A stretch of DNA of 64,000 nucleotides from Lactiplantibacillus xiangfangensis (GCF_001438845.1 NZ_JQCL01000057.1:182911-246910); one strand, 5' to 3'; counted from the stretch's first letter, positions 42,961 to 51,595 are shown. The notes: a model not told the origin generated them from the letters alone. Program-made: numbers and translations.

Positions 42961-44373
42961 ATGAACGAACAAGCATGTACCACCATTTTAGTTGGGAAAA
43001 AGGCGACCGTGGACGGTTCCACGATTATTGCCCGTAACGACGATACTTTTATGCCGATTACGCCACAAAAGTTCATCGTTCACCCAGCAGTTCACGGGCG
43101 GCACGAAACGCTGACTTCTGGTAAGAACGGTTTTACCGCACCACTACCAGAAGACGGGTATCGTTACCAAGCCGTTCCAAACATTGAAGTTGCCGAAAAG
43201 GGTGTCTTTGAAGAAAACGGCTTTAACGAAAAGAACGTTGGGGTTTCCTCAACCGAAAGTGTCTATGGTAACGAACATACTCTGACGTTCGACCCATTTA
43301 TTAAAAATGGTTTGGCAGAAGATTCTTTACCAACGATGCTGACACCATTTATCGATTCCGCCCGTGGTGGGGTTGAATACTTGGGTAAATTAATTGCTAA
43401 GTACGGCTCACCCGAAGGTAACGGGGTCCTCTTTAACGATAAAAATGATGTTTGGTACATGGAAATCGTTACCGGTCATCACTGGGTCGCACAACGGATT
43501 CCTGACGACGCGTACGCAGTTGCCGCAAACCAAGTTGCCATCCAGTGGGTCGATTTCAATGATCCCGATAACTTTATGTGGTCCGAAGGCATTCAAGAAT
43601 TCGTTGAAGAACATCACTTGAATCCGGATAAGGAAGGCTTTAACTTCCGTCATATTTTCGGGACGGATAATGAAAAAGACCGTCACTACAACACCCCACG
43701 GGTTTGGTATGGTCAACATTACTTCAATCCAGAAATCGAACAGGATCCACAATCTAGCGAATTACCATTCATTTGCCACGCTGACAAGAAGATTTCCGTT
43801 GCCGATGTGGAATATGTTTTAGGGTCACACTACAACGAAACGAAGTACGATCCATTCTTGAATACGCCGGAAGCGAAAAAGTTCCGTCCAATTTCAATGA
43901 ACCGGACCCAAAACTCACACGTGATGCAGATTCGTAACGACGTGCCTGAAGAACAGAGTGCCATTATGTGGATGACCTTTGGGACACCTGCGTTCGCACC
44001 ATTCTTACCATTCCACGCCAACGTTTCTGAAACTGATCCTAGCTTCGCGAACACACCGTTGAAGTACGATATTAAGAGTGCTTACTGGTTATACCGGACC
44101 GTTTCAATGATGACGGAAACCCACTACGCTGATTTCGTTCAAGATAACATTGATTACTTGAAAGAATGCCGCATCGAATTAGGGCAATTTGTTGCTGAAA
44201 CGGATAAAAAAGCAGCTAAGTTGTCTGGAGATGAATTAACGGCCTTCTTAACGGAACAAGACAAAGTCATGGTTGCGAAGATGCGTGATAAGGCCCAAGA
44301 TTTCATTGGCGCCTTAGTTACAAAGGGCTTAACGCTTTCAAAGTTAACTTATAACGTTGATATCAACCTTTAA
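42961..44373 (+). CDS. pepD: C69-family dipeptidase
   Basis: 470 residues. ACTTILVGKKATVDGSTIIARNDD starts the C69 (Ntn hydrolase) family, with Cys6 as the N-terminal nucleophile after removal of the first five residues. YAVAANQVAIQW, and the C-terminal WMTFGTPAFAPFLPF are family features. The enzyme cleaves dipeptides in the cytoplasm for amino-acid supply. Codon use is strongly biased toward preferred codons. RBS GAGGAG. Confidence 0.92.
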   Translation: MNEQACTTILVGKKATVDGSTIIARNDDTFMPITPQKFIVHPAVHGRHETLTSGKNGFTAPLPEDGYRYQAVPNIEVAEKGVFEENGFNEKNVGVSSTESVYGNEHTLTFDPFIKNGLAEDSLPTMLTPFIDSARGGVEYLGKLIAKYGSPEGNGVLFNDKNDVWYMEIVTGHHWVAQRIPDDAYAVAANQVAIQWVDFNDPDNFMWSEGIQEFVEEHHLNPDKEGFNFRHIFGTDNEKDRHYNTPRVWYGQHYFNPEIEQDPQSSELPFICHADKKISVADVEYVLGSHYNETKYDPFLNTPEAKKFRPISMNRTQNSHVMQIRNDVPEEQSAIMWMTFGTPAFAPFLPFHANVSETDPSFANTPLKYDIKSAYWLYRTVSMMTETHYADFVQDNIDYLKECRIELGQFVAETDKKAAKLSGDELTAFLTEQDKVMVAKMRDKAQDFIGALVTKGLTLSKLTYNVDINL

Positions 44374-44435
44374 ACTTTCGCGTTGAGGACGTAAGTGTGT
44401 ATAATTAAGGTACCAATCCTAAGGAGTTGATCGAT

Positions 44436-44687
44436 ATGGATGAAAACGTTCTTTTTAATCCAGGCGATGCGATTTCAGAATCGCATGATTTTAATCAAGC
44501 GCTCCGGAGTGCCGACATTTATAATGCACAGCACGGTCGTAAGCGTGGGTTACTGATTGCGCGCCCGCTGGAAGAAGAGCACGGTTATTCGGTGTTTTAT
44601 GCGGATGATTTGATTGCAGCGGATGGCCCGAAACCTAAGCCAGATGCACGTAAATACCACGTAGAGAAACGAATTCCCAAAGAATAA
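44436..44687 (+). CDS. Small acidic cytoplasmic protein of unknown function
   Basis: 83 residues: no signal or membrane segment; the core RGLLIARPLEEEHGYSVFYADDLIAADG looks like beta strands; the tail is charged (KPKPDARKYHVEKRIPKE). Not recognised. AAGGAG 9 bases before ATG 44436 fixes the start; the frame's earlier TTG (44427) follows the RBS directly. It stands before a clear terminator. Confidence 0.65.
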   Translation: MDENVLFNPGDAISESHDFNQALRSADIYNAQHGRKRGLLIARPLEEEHGYSVFYADDLIAADGPKPKPDARKYHVEKRIPKE

Positions 44688-44702
44688 TGTAATAGTTTAA
44701 CA

Positions 44703-44742
44703 AGTAACGGAACGACCCTTAACGGGGGCGTTCCGTTTTTTT
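44703..44742 (+). terminator. Terminator after the small acidic protein gene
   Basis: AACGGAACG / CGTTCCGTT stem followed by T-run. Confidence 0.85.
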
Positions 44743-44750
44743 GAGATTAA

Positions 44751-44782
44751 TAGTAACCCACCATATTGAAAACGGGTTACTG
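44751..44782 (+). promoter_or_regulatory. BirA operator upstream of bioY-birA
   Basis: TAGTAACC and GGTTACTG half-sites are separated by 16 bases, the layout known for Firmicutes BirA boxes (tTGTwAACy-N14/16-rGTTwACaa). It lies about 45 bp before the bioY start. The BirA encoded by the operon has the required DNA-binding domain, so autoregulation of transporter and ligase by biotin status is expected. Confidence 0.75.
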
Positions 44783-44826
44783 TTAGCTTAAACTGTTAGT
44801 AATTCATAAAAAGGGGTGTGCGGGGC

Positions 44827-45390
44827 ATGACAAATCAACAACAGATTAAGCACTTAACACAGACCGCAATGGTCACGGCGCTAATTATTGTTTTAGGCTT
44901 CTTTCCGGGGATTCCGTTAGGCTTTATACCGGTACCGATTATTTTGCAAAATATGGGGATCTTTTTAGCGGCCGAATTATTAGGGCGCAAATACGGCACG
45001 GTTGCCGTAGGACTGTTTCTAGCCTTAGCTGCGTTGGGACTACCAATTCTATCGGGTGGTCGCGGTGGTGCCGCGGTCTTCGTCGGTCCAACGGGTGGTT
45101 ACTTAGCCGCGTGGCTGTTGGCGCCGGTCTTGATTGGCACCTTGTTACAACGCACGCACGCCGCGGAAGCGCAAAACTGGTGGCGGGAGTTATTGATCGT
45201 TTGGATTGCCGGAATTGGGTTCATCGACATTGTCGGGGCTGTTTGGTTGGCCGTTCAGTCGAACATGGCCTTGCCCGTCGCGCTGTTATCCAACTTAGCG
45301 TTTATTCCTGGGGATTTGATCAAAGGGACGTTAGCCGTCGTTATTGCCCGCCGTGTTCGTAGTGTTGTTGACTTTGGCATTCCGGCTTAG
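44827..45390 (+). CDS. bioY: Biotin transporter substrate-binding membrane protein BioY
   Basis: 187 residues, about six membrane segments. LGFFPGIPLGFIPVPIILQNMGIFLAAELLG and GGRGGAAVFVGPTGGYLAAWLLAP are BioY signatures. It captures biotin and works alone or with the ECF module. GTG at 44818 is the frame's first start; the ATG at 44827 with GGGGTGTG upstream is preferred. 12 bp before birA. Confidence 0.93.
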   Translation: MTNQQQIKHLTQTAMVTALIIVLGFFPGIPLGFIPVPIILQNMGIFLAAELLGRKYGTVAVGLFLALAALGLPILSGGRGGAAVFVGPTGGYLAAWLLAPVLIGTLLQRTHAAEAQNWWRELLIVWIAGIGFIDIVGAVWLAVQSNMALPVALLSNLAFIPGDLIKGTLAVVIARRVRSVVDFGIPA

Positions 45391-45402
45391 AGGGAGATAG
45401 CA

Positions 45403-46380
45403 ATGGTTATATCAACAAAAGAAAAAATCTTAACGGCGTTGATGGCCCACCCCGATGAGTGGTTATCTGGGGATCAGTTGGCACAACAAGTCGGTATCAG
45501 TCGTGAAAGTGTTTGGAAAGCCATTAACAGCTTACGCAAACGGGGCCACCAAATTGCGAGCCGCAAGAACCGGGGGTATCAGTACGCGGGAAGCCAACAA
45601 TTGGACGAGTTGGCGATTAAAGTCACGGCTGGCACTGGGTTTGACGGCGTGATTCAGGTGACTGACCAAACGACCTCAACGCAGGACTTAGCGAAGCAAT
45701 TTTTAAGTCAGCACGCGCAACCACAGTTGGCTGCTTTTATTGCCAATCAGCAGACGGCTGGCTATGGTCGGTTAGGGCGGTCATTTTATTCACCTGGTCA
45801 AACGGGATTGTATTTCAGTTTAGTTTTACCTAATCCTAGTAACGACTTGTCGCGGGTTGGTTTACTGACTACCGGTGTCGTTGTCAGTGTTGTGAAGGTG
45901 TTACAGCGTTTTTTTCCAACCCAAGATTTTGGGATGAAATGGGTCAACGACATCTTTTTAAACGATTACAAGGTTGGCGGAATCATTACCGAAGCTAGCA
46001 TGGAATTAGAATCAACCTCGGCGTCCGCCTTCATTGTTGGTGTCGGTTTAAACTTAACGACCGCAACGTTTCCACGGGGACTAACGGCCATTGCTCAGGG
46101 GATTGATCCCCAAGCGAGGGTGGACCGCAATCGGTTAGCAGCCGCCTTACTCAGCGAATTAGTCGCGGCTTATCAGCGCTACCCGACGACCGCATTTTTA
46201 CCCTTTTATCGGGATAAGTCGGTGGTGCTTGGCCGTGCAGTGACGTTACAAGTCGGACAACGGACGGTTAACGGAACGGCGGTAGCCATCGATGATCAGG
46301 GCGGCTTAGTCTTGAAATTATCAAATGGTCAGCAACAAAGTTTTACGAGCGGTGCAGTGACGCGGGTGCGTCGAGCTTAA
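45403..46380 (+). CDS. birA: Biotin-[acetyl-CoA-carboxylase] ligase / biotin operon repressor
   Basis: 325 residues. The N-terminal winged helix (EKILTALMAHPDEWLSGDQLAQQVGISRESVWKAINSL) makes it a group II BirA that binds DNA. The ligase core has the biotinyl-AMP loop AGYGRLGRSFYSPGQTGLYFS and KWVNDIFLNDYKVGGI. The C-terminal SH3-like domain ends the protein. It biotinylates acetyl-CoA carboxylase and represses its own operon. RBS AGGGAGA. Confidence 0.94.
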   Translation: MVISTKEKILTALMAHPDEWLSGDQLAQQVGISRESVWKAINSLRKRGHQIASRKNRGYQYAGSQQLDELAIKVTAGTGFDGVIQVTDQTTSTQDLAKQFLSQHAQPQLAAFIANQQTAGYGRLGRSFYSPGQTGLYFSLVLPNPSNDLSRVGLLTTGVVVSVVKVLQRFFPTQDFGMKWVNDIFLNDYKVGGIITEASMELESTSASAFIVGVGLNLTTATFPRGLTAIAQGIDPQARVDRNRLAAALLSELVAAYQRYPTTAFLPFYRDKSVVLGRAVTLQVGQRTVNGTAVAIDDQGGLVLKLSNGQQQSFTSGAVTRVRRA

Positions 46381-46393
46381 AGCACACTAACAA

Positions 46394-46435
46394 AAATGAC
46401 CCGTCAGAAATTAAAACTTTTCTGACGGGTCATTT
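46394..46435. terminator. Bidirectional terminator
   Basis: A 17-bp stem (AAATGACCCGTCAGAAA and complement) with a 7-base loop between birA and the converging gene at 46454. Confidence 0.92.
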
Positions 46436-46453
46436 GTATTAGTAGCTTAATTT

Positions 46454-47620
46454 TTAAAGGTTACCGGTACTTTTCAGCCGTTTTTCTAAGAGGTAAGCGT
46501 CCATGTAACCAAAGGATAATTCAACAACTTGGTCAAGTTCAATTAACGTGCCAACGTGGTTGATTTGGTTTTCTTCATCCACACTGTAGAAAATGAAGTG
46601 GCCGTTTGTGATGGCCCCAGGATAACCGGTCATCGCTGGTAACATTGGATTTTCAGTCGTTAAGTGGACCAGGTTATTGAAGGTTCCCGATTGACGTAAA
46701 ATGGCCTCGAATAAATCGGTCGTTGCGTCGAATAGGCGTTCATTGTTCAAAACAGGTTGAACGTCGAGTTCGTATTGCCGGTTTAATTCGATGAATCCAC
46801 ACATGGTTTGTAAGTAGTCGGACTGAACTGTTACGGATTCAATTAACGACTGCCGGCAAAGCGTGTACCCGCCGAACTGGCCGGTCATGTCGACTAGGTT
46901 TAATAGGACGCTATCGCTGTTGAGGGCGTTAACAAAGCCAACGAAGAACATGTCGGAGCCGTCCGCTGAACGGATCGTGATCAGTTGATGTTTCTGTTGG
47001 GCCTGTTTTAAAGTTTCAGCAATTGCAGCTTTGCCGGAAATCTTAATGGCATCTTCATGCTGGTACTTCGTTTTAACAAAGGTACTCTCTAATAATAGTT
47101 CGTTGCCACGAAATTCGATAATTTGAACCGCGTCAAGAGCTAACGACTGCGTGTCGTTGTTGTGAAAGTTAAATTTATCGAACGTCTTGAATTCAAAATC
47201 GGTTGCATTAATGTTGGTGACTTGGCCTTCAATGTACTTATCGTTATTGGCCAAGACGAGTAGGACGACTTGCTGGCTAGCGACCGCTTTACCCATGATT
47301 TGGGATAAAGCAGCGTGACGGTCATCTAAGTGGAGTGGTTCTTGTGGTACGGCATTCAGACGCTCTGCCGTGGCATTCTCCAGTCGAAACGCCATGTTGT
47401 CTAAGTCTTCACTCATCATTTCGACTTCATCGATAACGTCGTAGCGCATAAAAACGGCGCCATCCTGTACCCCGGCGTCATCGTAAGTGTTCATGACCAC
47501 GCCATCGGGTGCCAGACTATCGATATAACCGGTATAAACCACTTCGCTATTAGCCTGATAAAGATTGATGAGGTGGGCTTGTTTTGCTGCTACTTGCAGG
47601 TCTTCCATAATTGTACTCAT
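46454..47620 (-). CDS. Protein with four tandem Sm-like (LSm/Hfq-type) repeats
   Basis: 388 residues, cytoplasmic, acidic. Four segments share one pattern of strands: a hydrophobic strand, then a strand ending in a Gly-rich turn, then D..G...G, then a final strand with I..V. They begin near 16 (HLINLYQ), 116 (QVVLLVLA), 212 (HQLITIRSA) and 316 (LVHLTTE), with the glycine motifs YTGYI, IEGQV, FVGFV and MTGYP. The pattern resembles Sm-fold proteins, but this is judged by eye. The frame opens 12 codons earlier; AAGGGGG before the ATG at 47620 decides the start. Function unknown. Confidence 0.6.
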   Translation of the reverse strand: MSTIMEDLQVAAKQAHLINLYQANSEVVYTGYIDSLAPDGVVMNTYDDAGVQDGAVFMRYDVIDEVEMMSEDLDNMAFRLENATAERLNAVPQEPLHLDDRHAALSQIMGKAVASQQVVLLVLANNDKYIEGQVTNINATDFEFKTFDKFNFHNNDTQSLALDAVQIIEFRGNELLLESTFVKTKYQHEDAIKISGKAAIAETLKQAQQKHQLITIRSADGSDMFFVGFVNALNSDSVLLNLVDMTGQFGGYTLCRQSLIESVTVQSDYLQTMCGFIELNRQYELDVQPVLNNERLFDATTDLFEAILRQSGTFNNLVHLTTENPMLPAMTGYPGAITNGHFIFYSVDEENQINHVGTLIELDQVVELSFGYMDAYLLEKRLKSTGNL

Positions 47621-47721
47621 CGTGTCTAACCCCCTTAAGTTTGTATGCTTTATCATAGCACTTTTTGGCTAATTGCCGGTACTTTTAGTCACCTGGGGCC
47701 TGGTTTGGTAAGTGACTAAGC

Positions 47722-47750
47722 TTGCAATATATCTAAAAGATATATATACT
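47722..47750 (+). promoter_or_regulatory. Promoter of the PadR-MFS operon with palindromic operator
   Basis: TTGCAA (47722-47727) and TATACT (47745-47750) are 17 bases apart. Between them ATATATC-TAAAA-GATATAT (47727-47745) is an inverted repeat, a typical PadR target placed to block RNA polymerase. Confidence 0.8.
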
Positions 47751-47781
47751 AAAACACGCGAAAGATAGGTGACATTGGACG

Positions 47782-48321
47782 ATGTATGAACTTTTTATTC
47801 TTGGCCAGCTGATGGATTATCCGATGACCGGGTATCAACTGCGCAAAGCGTTGACTAGCGTGGTTGGTCAGGAGTTAACGATCAGTTTTGGGGCACTCTA
47901 CCCCTTGATGGATAAGTTAGCTGCGGCGGACTTGCTGACGATGGATTTCAAACGCACACCAAGTAAACGACCGCAAAAGCTAGCGACGATTACGGCTCGT
48001 GGGCAAAAACGGTTTCGCGCGTTGGTCCTAGCACCCGTAGCGCTCAATAAGCAAACCCAATTGACTTTTCAAATGAAGGTCAATTTTTTACATTTGCTGA
48101 CGATGGCGGAACGCGTCATGGTACTAACGGATTTTCAACAATTTATCAGTGGCCAGTTAACCCGCTTGGCGAGCCAAGCGACACATATTCATCATAATCC
48201 CAATATGTTAGCGGCCGATATTCAAGACGCGTTATTGGTGAATGACTTGCAACGCGTACGGGCGCAGGCCCAATATAACTGGGTGACCCAACGATTAAAT
48301 CAAATGGAACGGGAGAAATAG
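47782..48321 (+). CDS. PadR-family transcriptional regulator
   Basis: 179 residues. The winged helix is YELFILGQLMDYPMTGYQLRKAL ... ISFGALYPLMDKLAAADLLT ... YGITARGQKRF-like; the C-terminal part is helical and dimerising. PadR regulators usually repress an adjacent drug efflux or phenolic acid gene. It precedes the MFS gene by 5 bp, so self-repression with the transporter is likely. Confidence 0.9.
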   Translation: MYELFILGQLMDYPMTGYQLRKALTSVVGQELTISFGALYPLMDKLAAADLLTMDFKRTPSKRPQKLATITARGQKRFRALVLAPVALNKQTQLTFQMKVNFLHLLTMAERVMVLTDFQQFISGQLTRLASQATHIHHNPNMLAADIQDALLVNDLQRVRAQAQYNWVTQRLNQMEREK

Positions 48322-48326
48322 AAAAC

Positions 48327-49760
48327 ATGAAAAATACAGCTTTTGCGATGGACCCGCAAATCCAAAAGCACCGCTGGTGGATTTTAGTAGCGGTTTGCCT
48401 ATTTACCTTTATGTCGACGCTAGATGGTAGCATCGTTAATATTGCGTTACCAGTGATGAGCAAAGACCTAGGCATACCGATGAACCAAGCGGAATGGGTC
48501 GTTTCGATTTATTTGATTGTGATTTGCGCACTACTGCTATTATTCGGAAAATTGGGCGATACCTTAGGTAAAATTCGAATCTTCAAAATCGGATCCGTTC
48601 TGTTTACGGTGGGGTCGTTACTGGCAGGATTTAACTCTGGGCTGACCTTGCTGCTGGTCTCACGGGCCGTTCAGGCGGTGGGCGCAGCCATGACGATGAG
48701 TACGAATAACGGGATCATCACTGAAGTGTTCCCGTTTAAAGAACGCGGGCGTGCACTGGGGATGATTGGGTCCTTCGTTGCGCTTGGAAGTATTGCTGGT
48801 CCTGGGATTGGCGGGTTAATTCTAGCCCACTTAAGTTGGGGCTATATTTTCTGGATCAACATTCCGGTTGGCATTGTTGCCATTATTTTAGGCGCTATTA
48901 TCTTACCGAAAGACGTAACCACGACGGCCCAACCACTGGATAAACTCGGTTCCGGATTGTTCGCCGTCTTAATGGTGACGTTGTTTGCGGGAATCTTCAT
49001 TGGGCAAGAGATTGGGTTTGCGAAGCCCGTCATTTTGTTGCTATTTGCGGTATCCGCCATTATCTTAGTCGCCTTTATCCGGGTAGAATTACACCATGAT
49101 AACCCAGTGTTAGCGTTGAAGCTGTTCAAGAATGCTCAGTTTAGTATCAGTATTCTCTGTGCCTTACTGATTTTTATTGCTAACTTTTTCTTCAACGTTA
49201 TCGCGCCATTTTATTTGGAAAATGCGCGGGGCTTAGCGGCTAATTACGCGGGTTACGCATTGATGACGTTCCCCATTGTCCAGGTCATTGTGGCCCCGAT
49301 TGCCGGGGCGGTTTCGGATAAAATTGGCCCAGAATTATTAACGTTTATTGGCTTAATCTTGATTTCAATCAGCCAGATTGGTTACATGATGGCCAACTTA
49401 GCAACACCGTTGTGGATCTTCATGGGCTTTATCGGCCTCGTTGGTTTTGGTAACGGGATCTTCATGGCGCCGAATAACTCGATTGTAATGAGTTCGGTAC
49501 CAGTCAAAGACCTTGGTGTTGCTGGCGGGATTAACGCGTTAGCACGTGAACTGGGAATGATTATCGGAATTTCAGCTGCAACGACCGTGCTATTCTCAGC
49601 GATGAGTCGTTCAGCGGGGTACAAAGTTACATCGTACTTGCCAGCTCACCCAGAAATCTTTATCTCCGGGATGCGCGTGGCCTTTATGGTGTCACTAGTG
49701 ATCTGTTTGGTTGCAACGGTGATTACCGGGATGCGGCTGTTTAAACGGCAACGTGCTTAA
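48327..49760 (+). CDS. MFS drug efflux protein, DHA2 (14-segment) family
   Basis: 477 residues, about 14 membrane segments. LDGSIVNIALPVMSKDLG and VVSIYLIVICALLLLFGKLGDTLG are the motif D1/A regions of EmrB/QacA-type transporters; SRAVQAVGAAMTMSTNNGII and GSFVALGSIAGPGIGGLI are motifs B and C of proton antiporters. It exports lipophilic compounds. RBS GGGAGAA. Co-transcribed with padR. Confidence 0.92.
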   Translation: MKNTAFAMDPQIQKHRWWILVAVCLFTFMSTLDGSIVNIALPVMSKDLGIPMNQAEWVVSIYLIVICALLLLFGKLGDTLGKIRIFKIGSVLFTVGSLLAGFNSGLTLLLVSRAVQAVGAAMTMSTNNGIITEVFPFKERGRALGMIGSFVALGSIAGPGIGGLILAHLSWGYIFWINIPVGIVAIILGAIILPKDVTTTAQPLDKLGSGLFAVLMVTLFAGIFIGQEIGFAKPVILLLFAVSAIILVAFIRVELHHDNPVLALKLFKNAQFSISILCALLIFIANFFFNVIAPFYLENARGLAANYAGYALMTFPIVQVIVAPIAGAVSDKIGPELLTFIGLILISISQIGYMMANLATPLWIFMGFIGLVGFGNGIFMAPNNSIVMSSVPVKDLGVAGGINALARELGMIIGISAATTVLFSAMSRSAGYKVTSYLPAHPEIFISGMRVAFMVSLVICLVATVITGMRLFKRQRA

Positions 49761-49777
49761 AATTAATGCCTAAAAAA

Positions 49778-49838
49778 GAGAGTGGGCCAAAAGGCGGTTA
49801 ATGCTCGCAAATTGCCTTTTGGCCCACGTTTCGACCAT
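49778..49838. repeat. Intergenic inverted-repeat element, copy 1
   Basis: GTGGGCCAAAAGGC (49782-49795) and GCCTTTTGGCCCAC (49814-49827) are perfect 14-base inverted repeats with an 18-base loop, flanked by AGA on the left and GTTTCGACCATAA on the right. The same repeats and flanks occur at 62455-62586 in the opposite orientation with a longer interior. Confidence 0.8.
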
Positions 49839-49855
49839 AACAATAGGAAAAGCCA

Positions 49856-49883
49856 ACCAGAAATTTTCTGATTGGCTTTTTGA
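49856..49883. terminator. Bidirectional terminator after the MFS gene
   Basis: AAAAGCCAA / TTGGCTTTT with an inner CAGAAA / TTTCTG pairing and T-run, between converging genes. Confidence 0.88.
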
Positions 49884-49913
49884 GTCTTATCCCGAACTCT
49901 TTTTGATTGAATG

Positions 49914-50195
49914 TTAACCCTTTAAGTAACCGTAACTCCCTAAAATAACGAGGATGTAGCCCGCGACAATAATCAGTGACAACAACATGCCACTGCCTTG
50001 CTTAAAGCCGCGCGACTGACAAAAGTTTAAACAACTACTCGTTACAATGGTGAGCGTTAACCCAATAAGAATGACGCTAAGTAATTGACCCCAACGACCA
50101 AATAGAGCACAACCAATCCCAACAATCGTCAATAGAATAATCACCAACCAGCGTTGGCGCGTCGCTAATTGTCGTCGCATGTTTGATCCCACCAT
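49914..50195 (-). CDS. Small membrane protein with three segments
   Basis: 93 residues: basic N-terminus (MRRQLATRQRW), three hydrophobic segments (about 16-30, 34-56, 70-92) and a short Cys-containing loop SSCLNFCQSRGF. No family recognised. Downstream of the hicDH gene by about 100 bp on the same strand. Confidence 0.6.
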   Translation of the reverse strand: MVGSNMRRQLATRQRWLVIILLTIVGIGCALFGRWGQLLSVILIGLTLTIVTSSCLNFCQSRGFKQGSGMLLSLIIVAGYILVILGSYGYLKG

Positions 50196-50297
50196 CTAAA
50201 TAGTTAATGTGTTGAATGTTCTGTTTAGTAAAATTTTAACATTGACAGTAGACTTTTTCCAGTCGTTTCAGGGAATTTGCGGGCTAATCTGGGATTC

Positions 50298-51260
50298 TTA
50301 TGCGCGTTTTTCTTGTTGTTGATTGGCTTGCTGGGCCAAAACGTCATCAAAAGCGTGGAACTTTTCAATAATGGTGTTGGCAGAGGCTTGAAATTTAGTT
50401 TCTTCATCATTGGTCAATGCTAACGTCGTGACACTTTCAACGCCGTCTTTACCGATGATGGCCGGTTGTCCAATGTAGGTTTCGAAACGGTCACTGTAAG
50501 CAGATACTGGGCAGGCGAGGCGGGCGTTAGCGAAAACGGCTTCGCTAAGTTTAACCGCGCAGGTCGCAATGGCAAAACTCGTGTAGCCCTTCCCAGAGTG
50601 AACCGCCCAGCCACCGTGGCGTGCTTCAGCTTCTAGCGCGTCTAAATCGAGGTCGTTCGTTTTAGCTAGTTCAGTGATTGGAATCCCGTTGACTTGGACG
50701 GTGGACCAGGCACTGAATTGGGATTCCCCGTGTTCACCGTAAACGTAGCCGGTCACGTTTTTAGGATCACAGTCGAAGACTTCGGCCACGACCTTTTGCA
50801 TGCGGGCGGTATCGAGAAAGGTCCCGGTGCCGAAGACTTGCTGGCGGGAAAGGCCGGTTGCACGTTGGAAGTAGTGGGTAATGGCGTCACATGGATTCAT
50901 CGTATCGATAACGACACCGTTAAAGCCGGTTGCTTTAACTTTTGGTGCGATATCTTGAACGATTTTGCGGGTGTATTCGAATTCCGCCCACCGGTTACCG
51001 GAAGCGTGATCTAGTGCGTGGATGTTGCCACTGGTAATGAATAAGATATCTGCGTCCGTTAGTTCCGAGTAGTCGTTAATTTTAATAATGGTCCGGCTAT
51101 CCAAGCGCGCCTGAGCATCTTGTAAATCCAGTTGTTCGGCCCGGGCCTTTCCAACGTTCGTATCAATCAAAATCAATTCATCAGCGATTCCTTTACAGAC
51201 AAGGGTATAAGCAATGGTGGCGCCAACGTGGCCCACACCGATAATGGCATATTTTCGCAT
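50298..51260 (-). CDS. hicD: L-2-hydroxyacid dehydrogenase, L-2-hydroxyisocaproate dehydrogenase type
   Basis: 320 residues. The NAD-binding motif GVGHVGATIAYTL opens an LDH fold; STSGNIH-type loop, GTGTFLDTARMQ, GYVYGEHGESQFSAWSTV (catalytic His) and GWAVHSGKGYTS match L-2-hydroxyisocaproate dehydrogenase from memory better than L-lactate dehydrogenase (YNLGEHGNSQF relatives). It reduces 2-oxo acids from branched-chain amino acids. The frame opens 17 codons earlier; GGAGG 7 bases before ATG 51260 decides the start. AT-rich upstream region. Confidence 0.82.
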   Translation of the reverse strand: MRKYAIIGVGHVGATIAYTLVCKGIADELILIDTNVGKARAEQLDLQDAQARLDSRTIIKINDYSELTDADILFITSGNIHALDHASGNRWAEFEYTRKIVQDIAPKVKATGFNGVVIDTMNPCDAITHYFQRATGLSRQQVFGTGTFLDTARMQKVVAEVFDCDPKNVTGYVYGEHGESQFSAWSTVQVNGIPITELAKTNDLDLDALEAEARHGGWAVHSGKGYTSFAIATCAVKLSEAVFANARLACPVSAYSDRFETYIGQPAIIGKDGVESVTTLALTNDEETKFQASANTIIEKFHAFDDVLAQQANQQQEKRA

Positions 51261-51463
51261 AAACAAAGCCTCCGATTTTATTATTAAGACTATATCTAAT
51301 AATCTAATCATTATTTAATAATGTTGACAAGTTTACAGCGGTGACCCGGAAGCGTCAATCAATGAAAAGGGTTACGTTTTAAAAACGTTATTTTCTTAAT
51401 GGTGAAGGGGAACACACCCGTCGACGGCGTCTAAGTGCTTAAGATAACAAGCAAAATAGCAAT

Positions 51464-51480
51464 TGTTACAAAAGATGACA
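51464..51480 (+). promoter_or_regulatory. GlnR box 1 upstream of amtB
   Basis: TGTTACAAAAGATGACA fits the GlnR/TnrA consensus TGTNA-N7-TNACA exactly. It is about 115 bp upstream of box 2. Confidence 0.75.
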
Positions 51481-51578
51481 TCAATTTGTGGAAAGTCACT
51501 AAATTAACGCTAGAAATAGTAAAGGTTAAGAAAAATAAGCTTAAACATTAAAAAATTTTAGGTTTATTTAGCTGTACA

Positions 51579-51595
51579 TGTTATAATTTCTGACA
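51579..51595 (+). promoter_or_regulatory. GlnR box 2 overlapping the amtB -10 element
   Basis: TGTTATAATTTCTGACA fits TGTNA-N7-TNACA exactly and includes TATAAT (51582-51587), the likely -10 of amtB, so a bound repressor would block the promoter. The -35 is weak. Confidence 0.8.

Noticed and set aside
43408-43752. 114-residue minus-strand frame opposite the dipeptidase
   Set aside because: Antisense to a codon-biased gene; no RBS.
50694-51014. 106-residue plus-strand frame opposite the hicDH gene
   Set aside because: Overlaps a clear dehydrogenase on the other strand and lacks family features.
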